DNA of 64,000 nt from Bacteroidota bacterium (GTDB lineage Bacteria > Bacteroidota > Bacteroidia > Bacteroidales > F082). Positions 53,612-63,186 of this stretch are shown here, piece by piece. Within the stretch, counting starts at the first letter, position 1; every line of letters starts with the position of its first letter. The stretch spans positions 62,001-126,000 of the forward strand of contig JACNJS010000023.1 of NCBI GenBank assembly GCA_014382445.1. Reading direction: 5' to 3'. The notes beneath the pieces are model-generated. The model was not told the origin of the DNA. It saw only the letters and a list, made by a program, of their open reading frames with translations, and did not search any database. Made by a program: the position numbers and the translations under genes.

Positions 53612-54433
53612 ATGAGCAAAAGAGAATGGGAATCCATACATGAATTTGAAGAAATCAAACTTGAGAAATGGAACCATATAGCAAAGTTAACCATTAACAG
53701 ACCAAGATATTATAATGCTTTTACTCCCACTACTACCACCGAGATGGCTGTTGCAATGGAGATGCTGAGGGAAGATCAGGATATTTACTCAATTGTTTTA
53801 ACCGGTGAAGGTGATAAGGCTTTTTGTAGTGGTGGCGATCAAAATGTTAAGGGAAAAGGCGGGTACATAGGGAAGGATGGAGTACCACGGTTGAATGTGC
53901 TTGATGTACAAAGAAAAATCCGCTCGATGCCAAAGCCGGTAATTGCCATGGTGAATGGTTTTGCAATTGGTGGAGGACATGTATTACATGTAGTTTGCGA
54001 TTTGACAATTGCAAGTGAAAATGCAGTGTTTGGGCAAACTGGGCCAAAAGTTGGCAGCTTTGATGCAGGACTCGGCTCATCTTATCTGGCATCAATCGTA
54101 GGACAAAAGAAAGCAAGGGAAATTTGGTTTTTAAACAAGCAATATTCTGCGCAAGAAGCCATGGAAATGGGAATGGTTAACAAGGTTGTCCCATTTGGCA
54201 AGCTGGAAGATGAAACTGTAGATTGGTGTCTCACAATGCACCAGCGCAGCCCTTTGGCTCTCAGGATGATCAAACTCGGGATGAACGCCGAACTAGACGG
54301 ACAAATTGGATTGCAGGAATTTGCAGGAAATGCTACACTACTTTACTATCTAACTGATGAAGCACAGGAAGGAAAACATGCTTTTCTGGAAAAACGTGAT
54401 CCTGATTTTCATAAGTACCCTAAGTTTCCGTAA
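53612..54433 (+). CDS. menB: 1,4-Dihydroxy-2-naphthoyl-CoA synthase
   Basis: A 273-residue crotonase-fold enzyme that closes the ring of o-succinylbenzoyl-CoA in menaquinone synthesis. The MenB-type segment [17 protein letters not shown], the oxyanion loop [39 protein letters not shown] and the C-terminal [12 protein letters not shown] are diagnostic. It follows the menE step encoded at 25.6 kb. A 7/8 -7 element, TATTTTCG, lies at 53582-53589. It is separated from menA by a two-gene cassette. Confidence 0.96.
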   Translation: MSKREWESIHEFEEIKLEKWNHIAKLTINRPRYYNAFTPTTTTEMAVAMEMLREDQDIYSIVLTGEGDKAFCSGGDQNVKGKGGYIGKDGVPRLNVLDVQRKIRSMPKPVIAMVNGFAIGGGHVLHVVCDLTIASENAVFGQTGPKVGSFDAGLGSSYLASIVGQKKAREIWFLNKQYSAQEAMEMGMVNKVVPFGKLEDETVDWCLTMHQRSPLALRMIKLGMNAELDGQIGLQEFAGNATLLYYLTDEAQEGKHAFLEKRDPDFHKYPKFP

Positions 54434-54473
54434 TTAATGACTGCAAAAATTCTAAACAAAAGAAATCTAAATA

Positions 54474-54815
54474 ATGAAAACTGTAGATAGGGAAAATAAA
54501 ATATCTAAGAATGAATTGAGAATCATGTCAGCAAATATGTTCGGTGATCTGGTGAAGGCAGTAGTTGATATTGAAAGAGAAATTATGGTAGTGGATGCAG
54601 AACTGCATTCCGATCAAGAAAAATTCCTTTTGGAAAATGATTCAAAGCAAGAAAACCTCTGGGGAATAAATCTCTACCCGGATGACGATAATGACTTCAT
54701 TGAATTTGACTCCATGATTAATCTGCGTCCTTCTTGGGGAAACAGAAGTAGGGGTGTTGAAGATGAGGACATTCAAAATGAAATTATTAAAATTGTGAAT
54801 ATTTTAGTGGATTGA
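54474..54815 (+). CDS. DUF5674-like small protein
   Basis: A 113-residue protein matching, from memory, the DUF5674 family: DLVKAVVDIEREIMVVDAELHSD followed by LWGINLYPDDD and FIEFDSMINLRPSWGNRSRGVED. It is soluble, with no signal peptide. The function is unknown. Its stop is 5 bp before the ATG of the next small gene, and the two appear to form a unit between menB and menA. Confidence 0.75.
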   Translation: MKTVDRENKISKNELRIMSANMFGDLVKAVVDIEREIMVVDAELHSDQEKFLLENDSKQENLWGINLYPDDDNDFIEFDSMINLRPSWGNRSRGVEDEDIQNEIIKIVNILVD

Positions 54816-54820
54816 TAATT

Positions 54821-55165
54821 ATGGAGCCCAATTTTTTTCATAAAAATTTATCAGTCGGCAAATGGCAAAACTTAAGTTTTGCCGAACAGATGGCAAATGT
54901 TGGTAGTGAAGTAGAACGAAGCATTAAGTGGAAAAACAAAAATAAGCCGGAGCGTAGCCAATTAGCATTCTTTCGTGCACTGGAGCTCATGGATTTTACT
55001 ATTGCAGATAAAAATAACATCAATCGGCTTGGCGAACTGTGCAGGACAAGGGAAGTACTTGTTGATTACTTTTTTGCCGACAATCAATATAAATCAACTG
55101 ACATATTGTGGCAAAAATATTTCAGGGCATTTACCTGGATGGCAAGTCTTTCTGCCGGAAAATAA
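54821..55165 (+). CDS. Small conserved protein paired with the DUF5674-like gene
   Basis: From ATG 54821 it has 114 residues; the frame extends three codons to a TTG that would overlap the previous gene. The all-helical sequence KWQNLSFAEQMANVGSEVERSIKWKNK..AFFRALELMDFTIADKNNINRLGELCRTREVLVDYFF looks like a conserved hypothetical, which I recall beside DUF5674 genes in other bacteria. A toxin-antitoxin or RNA-binding role is possible but not shown. menA follows after 12 bp. Confidence 0.72.
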   Translation: MEPNFFHKNLSVGKWQNLSFAEQMANVGSEVERSIKWKNKNKPERSQLAFFRALELMDFTIADKNNINRLGELCRTREVLVDYFFADNQYKSTDILWQKYFRAFTWMASLSAGK

Positions 55166-55177
55166 AAATATCTAAAA

Positions 55178-56086
55178 TTGCCAATGACTAAAATAATATC
55201 TTGGATAGTAGCCTTTAGGCTTAGGACATTACCGCTTGCCATTTCAAGCATACTAATGGGTAGCTTTCTGGCTATTGCATCAGGAAATTACAATTGGGCT
55301 ATAATCTGGCTGTCAATAGTTACAACTTTATTTTTACAAATACTTTCCAATTTGGCAAACGATTATGGTGACGGCATAAAGGGTACTGATAATGAAGAGC
55401 GTCTTGGTCCAAAACGAACAATACAAAGCGGTGAAATAAGTCCAAAGGAAATGAAAGCTGGGATAATAGTTTTTGTGTTACTTTCATTGATCAGCGGTAT
55501 TTGGTTGATCTTTGAATCATTAGGATCAAACTGGCCCTTGGGTTTATTATTTTTTACTCTGGGTATTGCAGCTATCGCAGCCGCGATAGTATATACTGTT
55601 GGTACAAAGGCATACGGTTATTCAGGGTTTGGCGATCTTTTTGTCTTTTTGTTTTTCGGTTTGTTGGCAGTTATGGGGACTTATTTTTTAAATACGTATG
55701 ACATAAATTGGGAAATATTGCTTCCGGCCTCTTCAATGGGTTTATTAAGTACCGGTGTACTAAATTTAAACAACATGCGGGATATGGAAAACGATGCAAA
55801 ATCCGGAAAAAAAACAATGGCACTAATTCTTGGATATAAATTTGCAAAAATCTATCATACTATTTTGATTACAATGGCTATGATTTTTGTTGTAGTTTTT
55901 GTAGCCCTTCAATATCACTGTCCATGGCAATTTATTTTTATTATTTGTTTTCCATTTTTGATTAACGATTTAATCAAAATCAATAAAATTACCGATAAGT
56001 CTCTCCTTGACCCCTATCTAAAAAAATTAGCACTCGCAACTCTTCTTTTTACATTTTTGTTTGGCATAGGGATTATATTTGGATAG
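55178..56086 (+). CDS. menA: 1,4-Dihydroxy-2-naphthoate polyprenyltransferase
   Basis: A 302-residue UbiA-family membrane enzyme with eight to nine membrane segments. It attaches the isoprenoid tail in menaquinone synthesis. The first Asp-rich motif, NLANDYGDGIKGTDN (~68-82), and the second one, NNMRDMENDAKSGKKT (~197-212), are in place. It starts 12 bp after the small-gene pair. Confidence 0.94.
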   Translation: MPMTKIISWIVAFRLRTLPLAISSILMGSFLAIASGNYNWAIIWLSIVTTLFLQILSNLANDYGDGIKGTDNEERLGPKRTIQSGEISPKEMKAGIIVFVLLSLISGIWLIFESLGSNWPLGLLFFTLGIAAIAAAIVYTVGTKAYGYSGFGDLFVFLFFGLLAVMGTYFLNTYDINWEILLPASSMGLLSTGVLNLNNMRDMENDAKSGKKTMALILGYKFAKIYHTILITMAMIFVVVFVALQYHCPWQFIFIICFPFLINDLIKINKITDKSLLDPYLKKLALATLLFTFLFGIGIIFG

Positions 56087-56169
56087 TGAATTTGTGTGTT
56101 TCTTTATGACGATTATTAATTGTCCATTTAACATTATAAATATAAATAACAAATTACTATGGTATTTGC

Positions 56170-56177
56170 TATTTTTG
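56170..56177 (+). promoter_or_regulatory. -7 promoter element of the first ClC gene
   Basis: TATTTTTG, an exact TAnnTTTG match, only 9 bp before the ATG at 56187, so the mRNA leader would be very short. Confidence 0.5.
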
Positions 56178-56186
56178 CACACCTTT

Positions 56187-57959
56187 ATGAAACGTAAAAG
56201 ACTAATACAAAAAGCTATTATAAATTTACATAAGCTGCCTAAAAACCGGTTGATGATAGTACTAAGTATTGTAATAGGTTTTGTAGGAGGGTTAATTGCG
56301 GTTATTATGAAGAATATTGTATTCTATATCCGCGAATTACTTACCAGTGATTTTTCCGTTTCATATTCAAATTATCTTTATGTAATATATCCCGCTATTG
56401 GTATTCTTTCTACAGTTATTATTGTAAAGTTTTTACTTCGAAAGCCTGTAAGAGATGGTATACCAAATGTTCTTTATGCAATATCAAAAGAGCACGGTAT
56501 AATAAAAAAGCATAATACATTTTCATCAATTATTACAAGTGCGCTTACAGTTGGATTTGGAGGTTCTGTAGGACTTGAAGGACCTACAGTTGTGACTGGT
56601 GCTGCATGGGGCTCAATGATCGGGAAAGCTCTCCGATTGAATTACAAACAAATGGTAACTATATTAGGCTTTGCTACTGCTGCTTGTATGTCAGCAATAT
56701 TTAAAGCACCAATTGCAGCTATAGTTTTTGCTCTTGAGGTTATACTTTTCGACATGACAATGACTGCACTTGTCCCATTGTTGATTGCATCAATAACAGC
56801 AGCACTAACTTCATACATGTTTCTTGGTCAGGATATTCTCTACCCATTTGTAATAGACCACAAATTTGAGTTGAGCCAAACACCATATTATATCGGACTT
56901 GGCATTTTTACATCACTCATATCTGTATATTTTATTAAGATGTATGTTGCTTCTGGGAAAGTATTTGATTATTTCAAAAACTGGTTTCTAAAGTTTGTAA
57001 TTGGAGCTGGTACGCTTGGCGGTTTGATATTTTTACTTCCTTCACTTTACGGTGAAGGCTTCGAAGCAATTAACGAAGGTTTATCAGGTAAACTAGAATT
57101 TATTTTTGACGAAAGCATATTTTATCGCTACAGTGAGAGTGTCCCAATTGCCCTACTTCTTTTATTTGCAATAATTTTATTTAAAGTAATTGCCACATCG
57201 TTAACTTTCAGGGCGGGAGGTATTGGAGGTATTTTTGCTCCGACACTGTTTATCGGCACTATGACTGGGTTATTTTTTGCAAGCCTTTTAAATTATTTTG
57301 GTTTTGTGCAGCTACCTGTCGCCAATTTTGCCCTTGTTGGGATGGCGGGGCTATTAGCCGGCGTAGTGCATGCTCCGCTAACTGCAATTTTTCTTATCGC
57401 TGAAATCACAGGAGGTTATGATATGCTTCTTCCAATTATGCTTGTTGCAACCATATCGTATTCTATATCGCGTCTGATTATACCGAGGTCAATTTATACA
57501 ATACAACTCAAAAAACGTGGTGAGGTAATTACTCATCATAAAGACAGGGCCTTGTTATCAATGATGAATATTAGCAGTTTAATAGAAAGAGACTTTAAAA
57601 CAATTGACCATGAAGCAACATTAGGCGAGCTTGTTAAAGTAATAGCAAACTCAACGCGCAATGTTTATCCAGTTATTGATGATGAAAATAATTTTTACGG
57701 TATTATCTTTCTCGACCAAATTCGCAATTTAATGTTCAAGCCCGAGATATATGTTACAACATCCGTCCACAGTTTAATGTTTATGCCTTCGAATATTATT
57801 CACCATGATGATGATATGGAAACCGTTGCCGGGAAATTTCAGCATTCAGGGAAATACAACCTGGTAGTACTTAAAGATGGTAAATACGAAGGCTTTGTTT
57901 CAAGGGCAAATGTATTTTCACACTACAGAGAAATTCTGAAGGATATGTCGGAGGATTAG
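56187..57959 (+). CDS. ClC-type chloride channel/transporter with CBS domains (first)
   Basis: From ATG 56187 it has 590 residues. The frame extends 36 codons upstream, but MKRKRLIQ aligns with the start of the tandem copy downstream and follows the -7 element. ClC motifs are GSVGLEGPTV (gating Glu), FKAPIAAIVFALE and GGIGGIFAPTLFIG; the GSGIP motif is changed to RDGIP. Two C-terminal CBS domains (~445-580) suggest regulation by nucleotides. It forms a tandem pair with the gene at 58073. Confidence 0.9.
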   Translation: MKRKRLIQKAIINLHKLPKNRLMIVLSIVIGFVGGLIAVIMKNIVFYIRELLTSDFSVSYSNYLYVIYPAIGILSTVIIVKFLLRKPVRDGIPNVLYAISKEHGIIKKHNTFSSIITSALTVGFGGSVGLEGPTVVTGAAWGSMIGKALRLNYKQMVTILGFATAACMSAIFKAPIAAIVFALEVILFDMTMTALVPLLIASITAALTSYMFLGQDILYPFVIDHKFELSQTPYYIGLGIFTSLISVYFIKMYVASGKVFDYFKNWFLKFVIGAGTLGGLIFLLPSLYGEGFEAINEGLSGKLEFIFDESIFYRYSESVPIALLLLFAIILFKVIATSLTFRAGGIGGIFAPTLFIGTMTGLFFASLLNYFGFVQLPVANFALVGMAGLLAGVVHAPLTAIFLIAEITGGYDMLLPIMLVATISYSISRLIIPRSIYTIQLKKRGEVITHHKDRALLSMMNISSLIERDFKTIDHEATLGELVKVIANSTRNVYPVIDDENNFYGIIFLDQIRNLMFKPEIYVTTSVHSLMFMPSNIIHHDDDMETVAGKFQHSGKYNLVVLKDGKYEGFVSRANVFSHYREILKDMSED

Positions 57960-58037
57960 ATGGGGTTGTACTACTTACAATTAAGTCTTGGTGGATATAA
58001 CGAATTATCAGTTTGTTATAGATTTTCCTAAAAATCA

Positions 58038-58045
58038 TAACTTTG
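58038..58045 (+). promoter_or_regulatory. -7 promoter element of the second ClC gene
   Basis: TAACTTTG, an exact TAnnTTTG match. It overlaps a potential TTG codon at 58043, which therefore cannot be the start if this promoter is used. Confidence 0.5.
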
Positions 58046-58072
58046 CAATTTAACAATGATAAAAAAAACAAG

Positions 58073-59845
58073 TTGAAGAATTTTTTCAATAACCTATATT
58101 TCAAAAATCATAATCTTAACCCGATAAAGGTAAAACGACTTGTTGTGGTTCTGAGCATTGTTATCGGACTATTTAGTGGGTTAGCAGCTGTATTACTAAA
58201 AAACACAGTTTTTTTTACGCACGACTTAATAACCAACGGTTTTGTATTTGATAATTCTAACTACCTCTACCTTGCATTTCCTTTCATAGGAATATCGCTT
58301 ACAGTAATTTTTGGCACTTACATACTGCGAGATAATATCGGTCATGGCGTAAGTCGGATACTTTATGCAATATCGCGCAAACACGGTAGAATAGAACCAC
58401 ACAACACCTATTCTTCTATGATAGGTAGTACGCTAACCGTTGCATTTGGTGGCTCGGTTGGGCTTGAGGCTCCTATTGTGTTAACCGGAAGTTCATTTGG
58501 CTCTTACCTTGGCCGATTGTTTAAGCTCGACCATAAAACAGTTATGATATTAATAGGTGCAGGAGCAACGGGTGCAATTGCAGGTATATTTAAGGCTCCG
58601 GTAGCAGCCGTAATTTTTTCTCTTGAAGTATTAATGATTGGACTGACCATGGGGTCATTAATTCCATTGTTGATTGCCGCAGCCACTGGTGCATCAGTTG
58701 CATATTTTTTAATGGGTAGCGAAGTTTTGTTTTCTTTCGATCTCACCGAGGGTTTCTATATAAAACATATACCTTATTATATTGGGCTTGGCCTCCTAAC
58801 AGGTTTTGTATCACTATACTTTACAAGCATAACGCTGTTTATTGAAGGTAAACTAAAGAAAATAAAATTAAAATCTGTTAAAGTAATTATCGGAGGTGTA
58901 TCGCTCGGTGTTTTAATCTTTATTCTTCCCTCGCTTTATGGCGAAGGTTATGAATTTTTGGAGCTTCTTATTAACAATAAAGTTGATGGTCTTGTAAACG
59001 AAGATTTATTTAGCTTGTCATCGAGCACATTACATTTATTGATTTTCTTAGGGTTAATTTTAATTTTTAAAGTTGTTGCGATGGCAATAACGATGGGTAG
59101 CGGTGGCGTTGGAGGTATTTTTGCACCATCTCTCTTCATGGGTGGAGTATTTGGGTTTTTTTATGCCAGGTTAATTAATCTGCTGCCTATTGATAGCGTA
59201 CCTGAAAAAAATATGGCCTTAGTTGGAATGGCAGGGGTTATGGCAGGAGTTATGCATGCACCTTTAACAGGTATTTTCCTTATAGCTGAGATAACCGGAG
59301 GTTATGAATTATTTACACCATTAATAATAACAGCTACTATATCCTACCTAACAATAATGTATTTTGAACCTTACTCAATTTATACAAAAAATCTTGCTGC
59401 CAGAGGTGAGCTTTTTACCCACCACAAGGATAAATCAGTCCTTCAAATGATGACCGTTGAAAGTCATTTGGAAACCAATTTCAAAACTATTGACAAAGAA
59501 AGCACATTAGGTGAGTTAGTAAAAGTTATCGCTACATCAGAACGAAACATAATCCCTGTAATTGATGATGATAATAACTTTTACGGATTAGTTTTTGTAA
59601 ACGATATTAGAAATATTATTTTTAATCAGGATCTATATGACAAAACAATTGTTTCAAACCTGATGTATATGCCCGACCCGGTAGTTAGTCCTAATGAATC
59701 AATGGAAGAAGTTGCCCAAAAATTCCAGGAAACAGGGCATTATAACTTACCCGTTATTAAAGATGGCAAATATCTGGGATTTGTATCCCGAGCCAGCATT
59801 TTTTCAACCTACCGTAAATTGCTAAAAGAGTTTTCACAAGAATAA
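58073..59845 (+). CDS. ClC-type chloride channel/transporter with CBS domains (second)
   Basis: From TTG 58073 it has 590 residues, the same length as its neighbour. LKNFFNNLYFKNHNLNPIKVKR matches the position of the paralogue's N-terminus. The frame also continues back to TTG 58043, but that codon is inside a -7 element. An ATG at 58056 is out of frame by one base across an A8 run. ClC motifs: GSVGLEAPIV (gating Glu; Pro next to it kept), FKAPVAAVIFSLE, GGVGGIFAPSLFMG; the GSGIP motif is GHGVS. Two CBS domains are at the C-terminus. It probably arose by duplication of the upstream gene. Confidence 0.87.
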   Translation: MKNFFNNLYFKNHNLNPIKVKRLVVVLSIVIGLFSGLAAVLLKNTVFFTHDLITNGFVFDNSNYLYLAFPFIGISLTVIFGTYILRDNIGHGVSRILYAISRKHGRIEPHNTYSSMIGSTLTVAFGGSVGLEAPIVLTGSSFGSYLGRLFKLDHKTVMILIGAGATGAIAGIFKAPVAAVIFSLEVLMIGLTMGSLIPLLIAAATGASVAYFLMGSEVLFSFDLTEGFYIKHIPYYIGLGLLTGFVSLYFTSITLFIEGKLKKIKLKSVKVIIGGVSLGVLIFILPSLYGEGYEFLELLINNKVDGLVNEDLFSLSSSTLHLLIFLGLILIFKVVAMAITMGSGGVGGIFAPSLFMGGVFGFFYARLINLLPIDSVPEKNMALVGMAGVMAGVMHAPLTGIFLIAEITGGYELFTPLIITATISYLTIMYFEPYSIYTKNLAARGELFTHHKDKSVLQMMTVESHLETNFKTIDKESTLGELVKVIATSERNIIPVIDDDNNFYGLVFVNDIRNIIFNQDLYDKTIVSNLMYMPDPVVSPNESMEEVAQKFQETGHYNLPVIKDGKYLGFVSRASIFSTYRKLLKEFSQE

Positions 59846-59901
59846 TTATTTCATTGTCACTGGTGTTTTACGTGTGAGGCTTACTACTAATCTATAAACA
59901 A

Positions 59902-59930
59902 AAAACCACCCCTATTTCTAAGGATGGTTC
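59902..59930 (-). terminator. Terminator of groEL
   Basis: On the minus strand GAACCATCC and GGGGTGGTT form a stem with a small bulge, followed by a T-run. It is 25 bp downstream of the groEL stop. Confidence 0.75.
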
Positions 59931-59954
59931 TATATTTTAGGATTAAGAATTAAC

Positions 59955-61592
59955 CTACATCATACCCTGCATTCCGCCTCCCATTGGTGGCATTTGGGGC
60001 ATGCCAGCTTTTTCATCTTTATGCTCCGAAAGAACACATTCGGTGGTTAGCAACATACCGGAAATAGAAGCTGCATTTTCGAGGGCAACGCGTGTTACCT
60101 TGGTTGGGTCAACAATACCTACTTTAATAAGGTTTTCATATACCTCTGTTCTGGCGTTAAAACCAAAGTCACCCTTACCTTCTTTTACTTTGTTTGCAAC
60201 AACCGAACCTTCCAGCCCTGCGTTTTCAACAATTTGACGAAGTGGTTCTTCAATAGCTCTTTTAACTATGGCGATACCTGTATTTTCGTCTTCATTATCA
60301 CCTTTAAGTTTATCAAGAGCAGGAATTGCACGAATAAAAGCAACACCACCGCCAGGGACAATACCTTCTTCAATTGCAGCACGTGTTGCATTTAAAGCAT
60401 CGTCGCAACGGTCTTTCTTTTCTTTCATTTCAACTTCGCTGGCAGCACCTACATAAATAACGGCAACACCGCCGGCTAATTTTGCAAGTCGTTCCTGTAG
60501 TTTTTCTTTGTCGTAATCAGAAGTTGTGGTTTCAATTTGTGATCTTATCTGTTTAACACGGGCATCGATATTTGCTTTATCTCCTTTACCGCTAACGATA
60601 GTTGTATTTTCTTTATTGATAGTAATTTTTTCAGCTTCACCAAGCATTTCGAGTGTAGCATCTTCAAGCTTATACCCTTTTTCTTCTGAGATTACTGTAC
60701 CGCCTGTAAGTATTGCAATATCTTCCAACATTTCTTTTCTTCTGTCGCCAAAGCCGGGAGACTTAACGGCAACAACTTTTAATGAACCACGTAACCTGTT
60801 AACAACCAGAGTTGCTAATGCTTCGCTTTCAACATCTTCAGCAATAATTACCAGTGCTCTACCAGTTTGAGCTGCTTTTTCAAGAATAGGAAGCATGTCT
60901 TTCATTACCGATACCTTCTTATCATAAATAAGGATATAGGGACTTTCGTAAACGGTTTCCATTTTTTCGGTGTCGGTTACAAAGTAAGGTGAGATATAAC
61001 CGCGGTCGAACTGCATTCCTTCAACAACATCAACGTAAGTATCAATACCTTTTGCTTCTTCGATAGTAATAACGCCTTCTTTTTTTACCTTGCTCATTGC
61101 TTCAGCAATAAGTTTACCGATAAGTTGATCATTATTTGCTGAAATAGAAGCAATCTGTTCGATTTTTTCATTGCTGTCGCCAACCTCCTCAGATTGAGCT
61201 TTTAACGACTCAACAACTGCTTTTACAGCTTTATCAATACCTCTTTTCAGGTCCATTGGGTTTGCACCTGCGGTTACATTTTTCAAACCGGTTGCATATA
61301 TGCTTTGAGCAAGAATGGTAGCAGTTGTTGTACCATCACCCGCGATATCATTTGTTTTTGATGCCACTTCTTTAACCATCTGGGCACCCATATTTTCAAC
61401 TGGATCAGCTAATTCAATTTCCTTGGCTACAGTAACTCCGTCTTTTGTTACCAGAGGAGCGCCGTAAGATTTTTCGATAAGTACGTTTCGTCCTTTTGGG
61501 CCTAAAGTTATTTTAACAGCATTAGTTAATGCATCAACTCCTCTTTTAATACCATCTCTGGCTTCATTACTAAATAATATGTCTTTTGCCAT
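59955..61592 (-). CDS. groEL: Chaperonin GroEL (60 kDa)
   Basis: A 545-residue chaperonin with all features: [14 protein letters not shown] (nucleotide site), [11 protein letters not shown], the apical domain, and the C-terminal Gly/Met-rich tail [11 protein letters not shown]. It folds proteins with GroES, encoded 42 bp upstream on the same strand. Confidence 0.99.
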   Translation of the reverse strand: MAKDILFSNEARDGIKRGVDALTNAVKITLGPKGRNVLIEKSYGAPLVTKDGVTVAKEIELADPVENMGAQMVKEVASKTNDIAGDGTTTATILAQSIYATGLKNVTAGANPMDLKRGIDKAVKAVVESLKAQSEEVGDSNEKIEQIASISANNDQLIGKLIAEAMSKVKKEGVITIEEAKGIDTYVDVVEGMQFDRGYISPYFVTDTEKMETVYESPYILIYDKKVSVMKDMLPILEKAAQTGRALVIIAEDVESEALATLVVNRLRGSLKVVAVKSPGFGDRRKEMLEDIAILTGGTVISEEKGYKLEDATLEMLGEAEKITINKENTTIVSGKGDKANIDARVKQIRSQIETTTSDYDKEKLQERLAKLAGGVAVIYVGAASEVEMKEKKDRCDDALNATRAAIEEGIVPGGGVAFIRAIPALDKLKGDNEDENTGIAIVKRAIEEPLRQIVENAGLEGSVVANKVKEGKGDFGFNARTEVYENLIKVGIVDPTKVTRVALENAASISGMLLTTECVLSEHKDEKAGMPQMPPMGGGMQGMM

Positions 61593-61634
61593 TGTCTTAA
61601 ATTTTACTTATTAATTTATTTATTTGCTTCTTAA

Positions 61635-61913
61635 TTAAATTACAGCTAGTATATCTTCCACTTTCATGATTAGATAATCCTTGCCATCAATCTCAATTTC
61701 GGTTCCGGCATATTTACCGTATAAGATTTTGTCACCAACTTTAAGGGTAACAGGATTTTCTTTATCAGCTTTGGGTACTGCCACAACTGTTCCCTGATTT
61801 GGTTTTTCCTTTGCCGTGTCAGGTATAATTATTCCTGAAGCGGTTTTCTCTTCTGCCTTTGCAGGCTCTACCACTACTCTTTCGCCAAGTGGTCTGATGT
61901 TTAATTTTCCCAT
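61635..61913 (-). CDS. groES: Co-chaperonin GroES (10 kDa)
   Basis: A 92-residue GroES with the typical start LNIRPLGERVVVEPA, the mobile loop EEKTASGIIIPDTAKEKPNQGTVV and the C-terminal KVEDILAVI. It is the first gene of the groES-groEL unit. No CIRCE-type inverted repeat was found in the 145 bp upstream; only a strong terminator of the preceding unit is there. Confidence 0.98.
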   Translation of the reverse strand: MGKLNIRPLGERVVVEPAKAEEKTASGIIIPDTAKEKPNQGTVVAVPKADKENPVTLKVGDKILYGKYAGTEIEIDGKDYLIMKVEDILAVI

Positions 61914-61979
61914 GTGTATTTCTATTTTAATTAACTTAGATTATCTCATGTCATAATCTGTGCCAAACTAAATGGCAAA

Positions 61980-62038
61980 AAAAAATGTCAGAATGTAACA
62001 TCCCTCCGGCTGGTGGGTATGACATTCTGACATTTTTT
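61980..62038. terminator. Strong terminator between secG and groES
   Basis: Arms 61980-61996 and 62022-62038 form a perfect 17-bp stem (core ATGTCAGAATGT) flanked by A- and T-runs. It lies just after the secG stop (minus strand) and separates the sigma54-lptE-TPR-secG unit from groES-groEL. Confidence 0.92.
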
Positions 62039-62058
62039 AATTTTTTTAAACCTAAAGT

Positions 62059-62403
62059 CTATTCTTCCTGAACTTCCTCTTGAGGTGGTGGAGCCTGAAA
62101 ATCGATAGGTGCAGTGTTATTCATTCCATCTACCTTATCCATAATCTCTGATTGCTGAGCACCAACTACAACGTAATCTCTTGGTATAACCATTGTTACA
62201 GTAAGACTGAGTATCAATAAAACTATTGCCAAACTCCATGATGCTTTTTCAAGAAAGTCAGCAGTTTGTCTTACGCCCATAAATTGCGACCCGGCTCCGG
62301 TTAAGTTTGCGGCAAGACCACCGCCTTTTGGATTTTGTACCAACACAATCAATCCCAACAGTACGCTTACTGCTAATATAAGTACAGAAATAAAAATATA
62401 CAT
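62059..62403 (-). CDS. secG: Preprotein translocase subunit SecG
   Basis: A 114-residue protein with two membrane segments (~2-22 and ~50-70) and the SecG signature LVQNPKGGGLAANLTGAGSQFMG. The C-terminal tail is acidic and Pro/Gln-rich, as usual in Bacteroidota. It is part of the SecYEG channel. Confidence 0.95.
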   Translation of the reverse strand: MYIFISVLILAVSVLLGLIVLVQNPKGGGLAANLTGAGSQFMGVRQTADFLEKASWSLAIVLLILSLTVTMVIPRDYVVVGAQQSEIMDKVDGMNNTAPIDFQAPPPQEEVQEE

Positions 62404-62414
62404 TGTTCTATTAT

Positions 62415-63179
62415 TTATGATTCAAGTTCTTTTTCAGCCTTTTTAATAAGGGCTGCAAAGTAAATACTTTTTTCTGGAAATTTCAAACTTAATTTCTGAT
62501 AAATTTTAATGGCTTTTTGAAGGTGTCCCTGATCATATAATATGTTAGCAAGTGTCTCGCTTACAATATTTTCATTGTCAACCACACTTTCCTTGGCCTT
62601 GTTAACAGGGTCGAAGAATTGTGTTTTGGGGCGGCTTATGGAGGGTTCTTTTTGAATAAATTCATCTATTAATTCATTTTTTGCTTTAACAGATTTAGAT
62701 GCTTTTTTGGTTCCTGATTTATTTTTCAGTTTGAGCTCATTTTCAACCTCAAGTTCATGTATATGACGATTGATAATATTTTTCACTTCGGCAAAAGATG
62801 TGGCTTCATTCTCAACTTTAATTTTAGGTTCTTCAGTTTTTGGCTTAATCTCAGAATCGGTTTTCGTTTTTTCTTCTGTTTTTTGTTTTGATTCATTTTG
62901 TTTGTCAACATCATCATCTGGTAAAAACACTTTAATATTTTCAGTATTTTGCCTTTCGATATGTTTTCTCAGTAAACCTCTGTTACTTACATACACAGCT
63001 GTGGTTTTAAGTTCAGAATCATATCTTACATTCTTTTCTTTGAAAAGATTTACTGTAAGCAAAATACGCGCCGATTGGCAATATGGGAACTCGCCTATCA
63101 AGCCGTTTAGGTCTGTCACCGATTCAGCATTTAGCTTCTCCGGATGCTGCAAATATTCAATAAACTCATCCTTATTCAT
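62415..63179 (-). CDS. Conserved Bacteroidota protein with a TPR-like C-terminus
   Basis: A 254-residue cytoplasmic protein. The N-terminus (~1-75; LNGLIGEFPYCQSARILLTVNLFKEKN) is conserved in this gene neighbourhood in Bacteroidota. The middle (~100-185) is a low-complexity Lys/Glu-rich linker. The C-terminal ~50 residues (LANILYDQGHLQKAIKIYQKLSLKFPEKSIYFAALIKKAEKELE) look like a TPR hairpin. The function is unknown. It lies 7 bp after lptE and 11 bp before secG. Confidence 0.8.
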   Translation of the reverse strand: MNKDEFIEYLQHPEKLNAESVTDLNGLIGEFPYCQSARILLTVNLFKEKNVRYDSELKTTAVYVSNRGLLRKHIERQNTENIKVFLPDDDVDKQNESKQKTEEKTKTDSEIKPKTEEPKIKVENEATSFAEVKNIINRHIHELEVENELKLKNKSGTKKASKSVKAKNELIDEFIQKEPSISRPKTQFFDPVNKAKESVVDNENIVSETLANILYDQGHLQKAIKIYQKLSLKFPEKSIYFAALIKKAEKELES

Positions 63180-63186
63180 ATGCGTT

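Noticed and set aside
61914-61979. CIRCE/HrcA site upstream of groES
   Set aside because: No TTAGCACTC-N9-GAGTGCTAA-like repeat is present; the only strong palindrome is the secG terminator.
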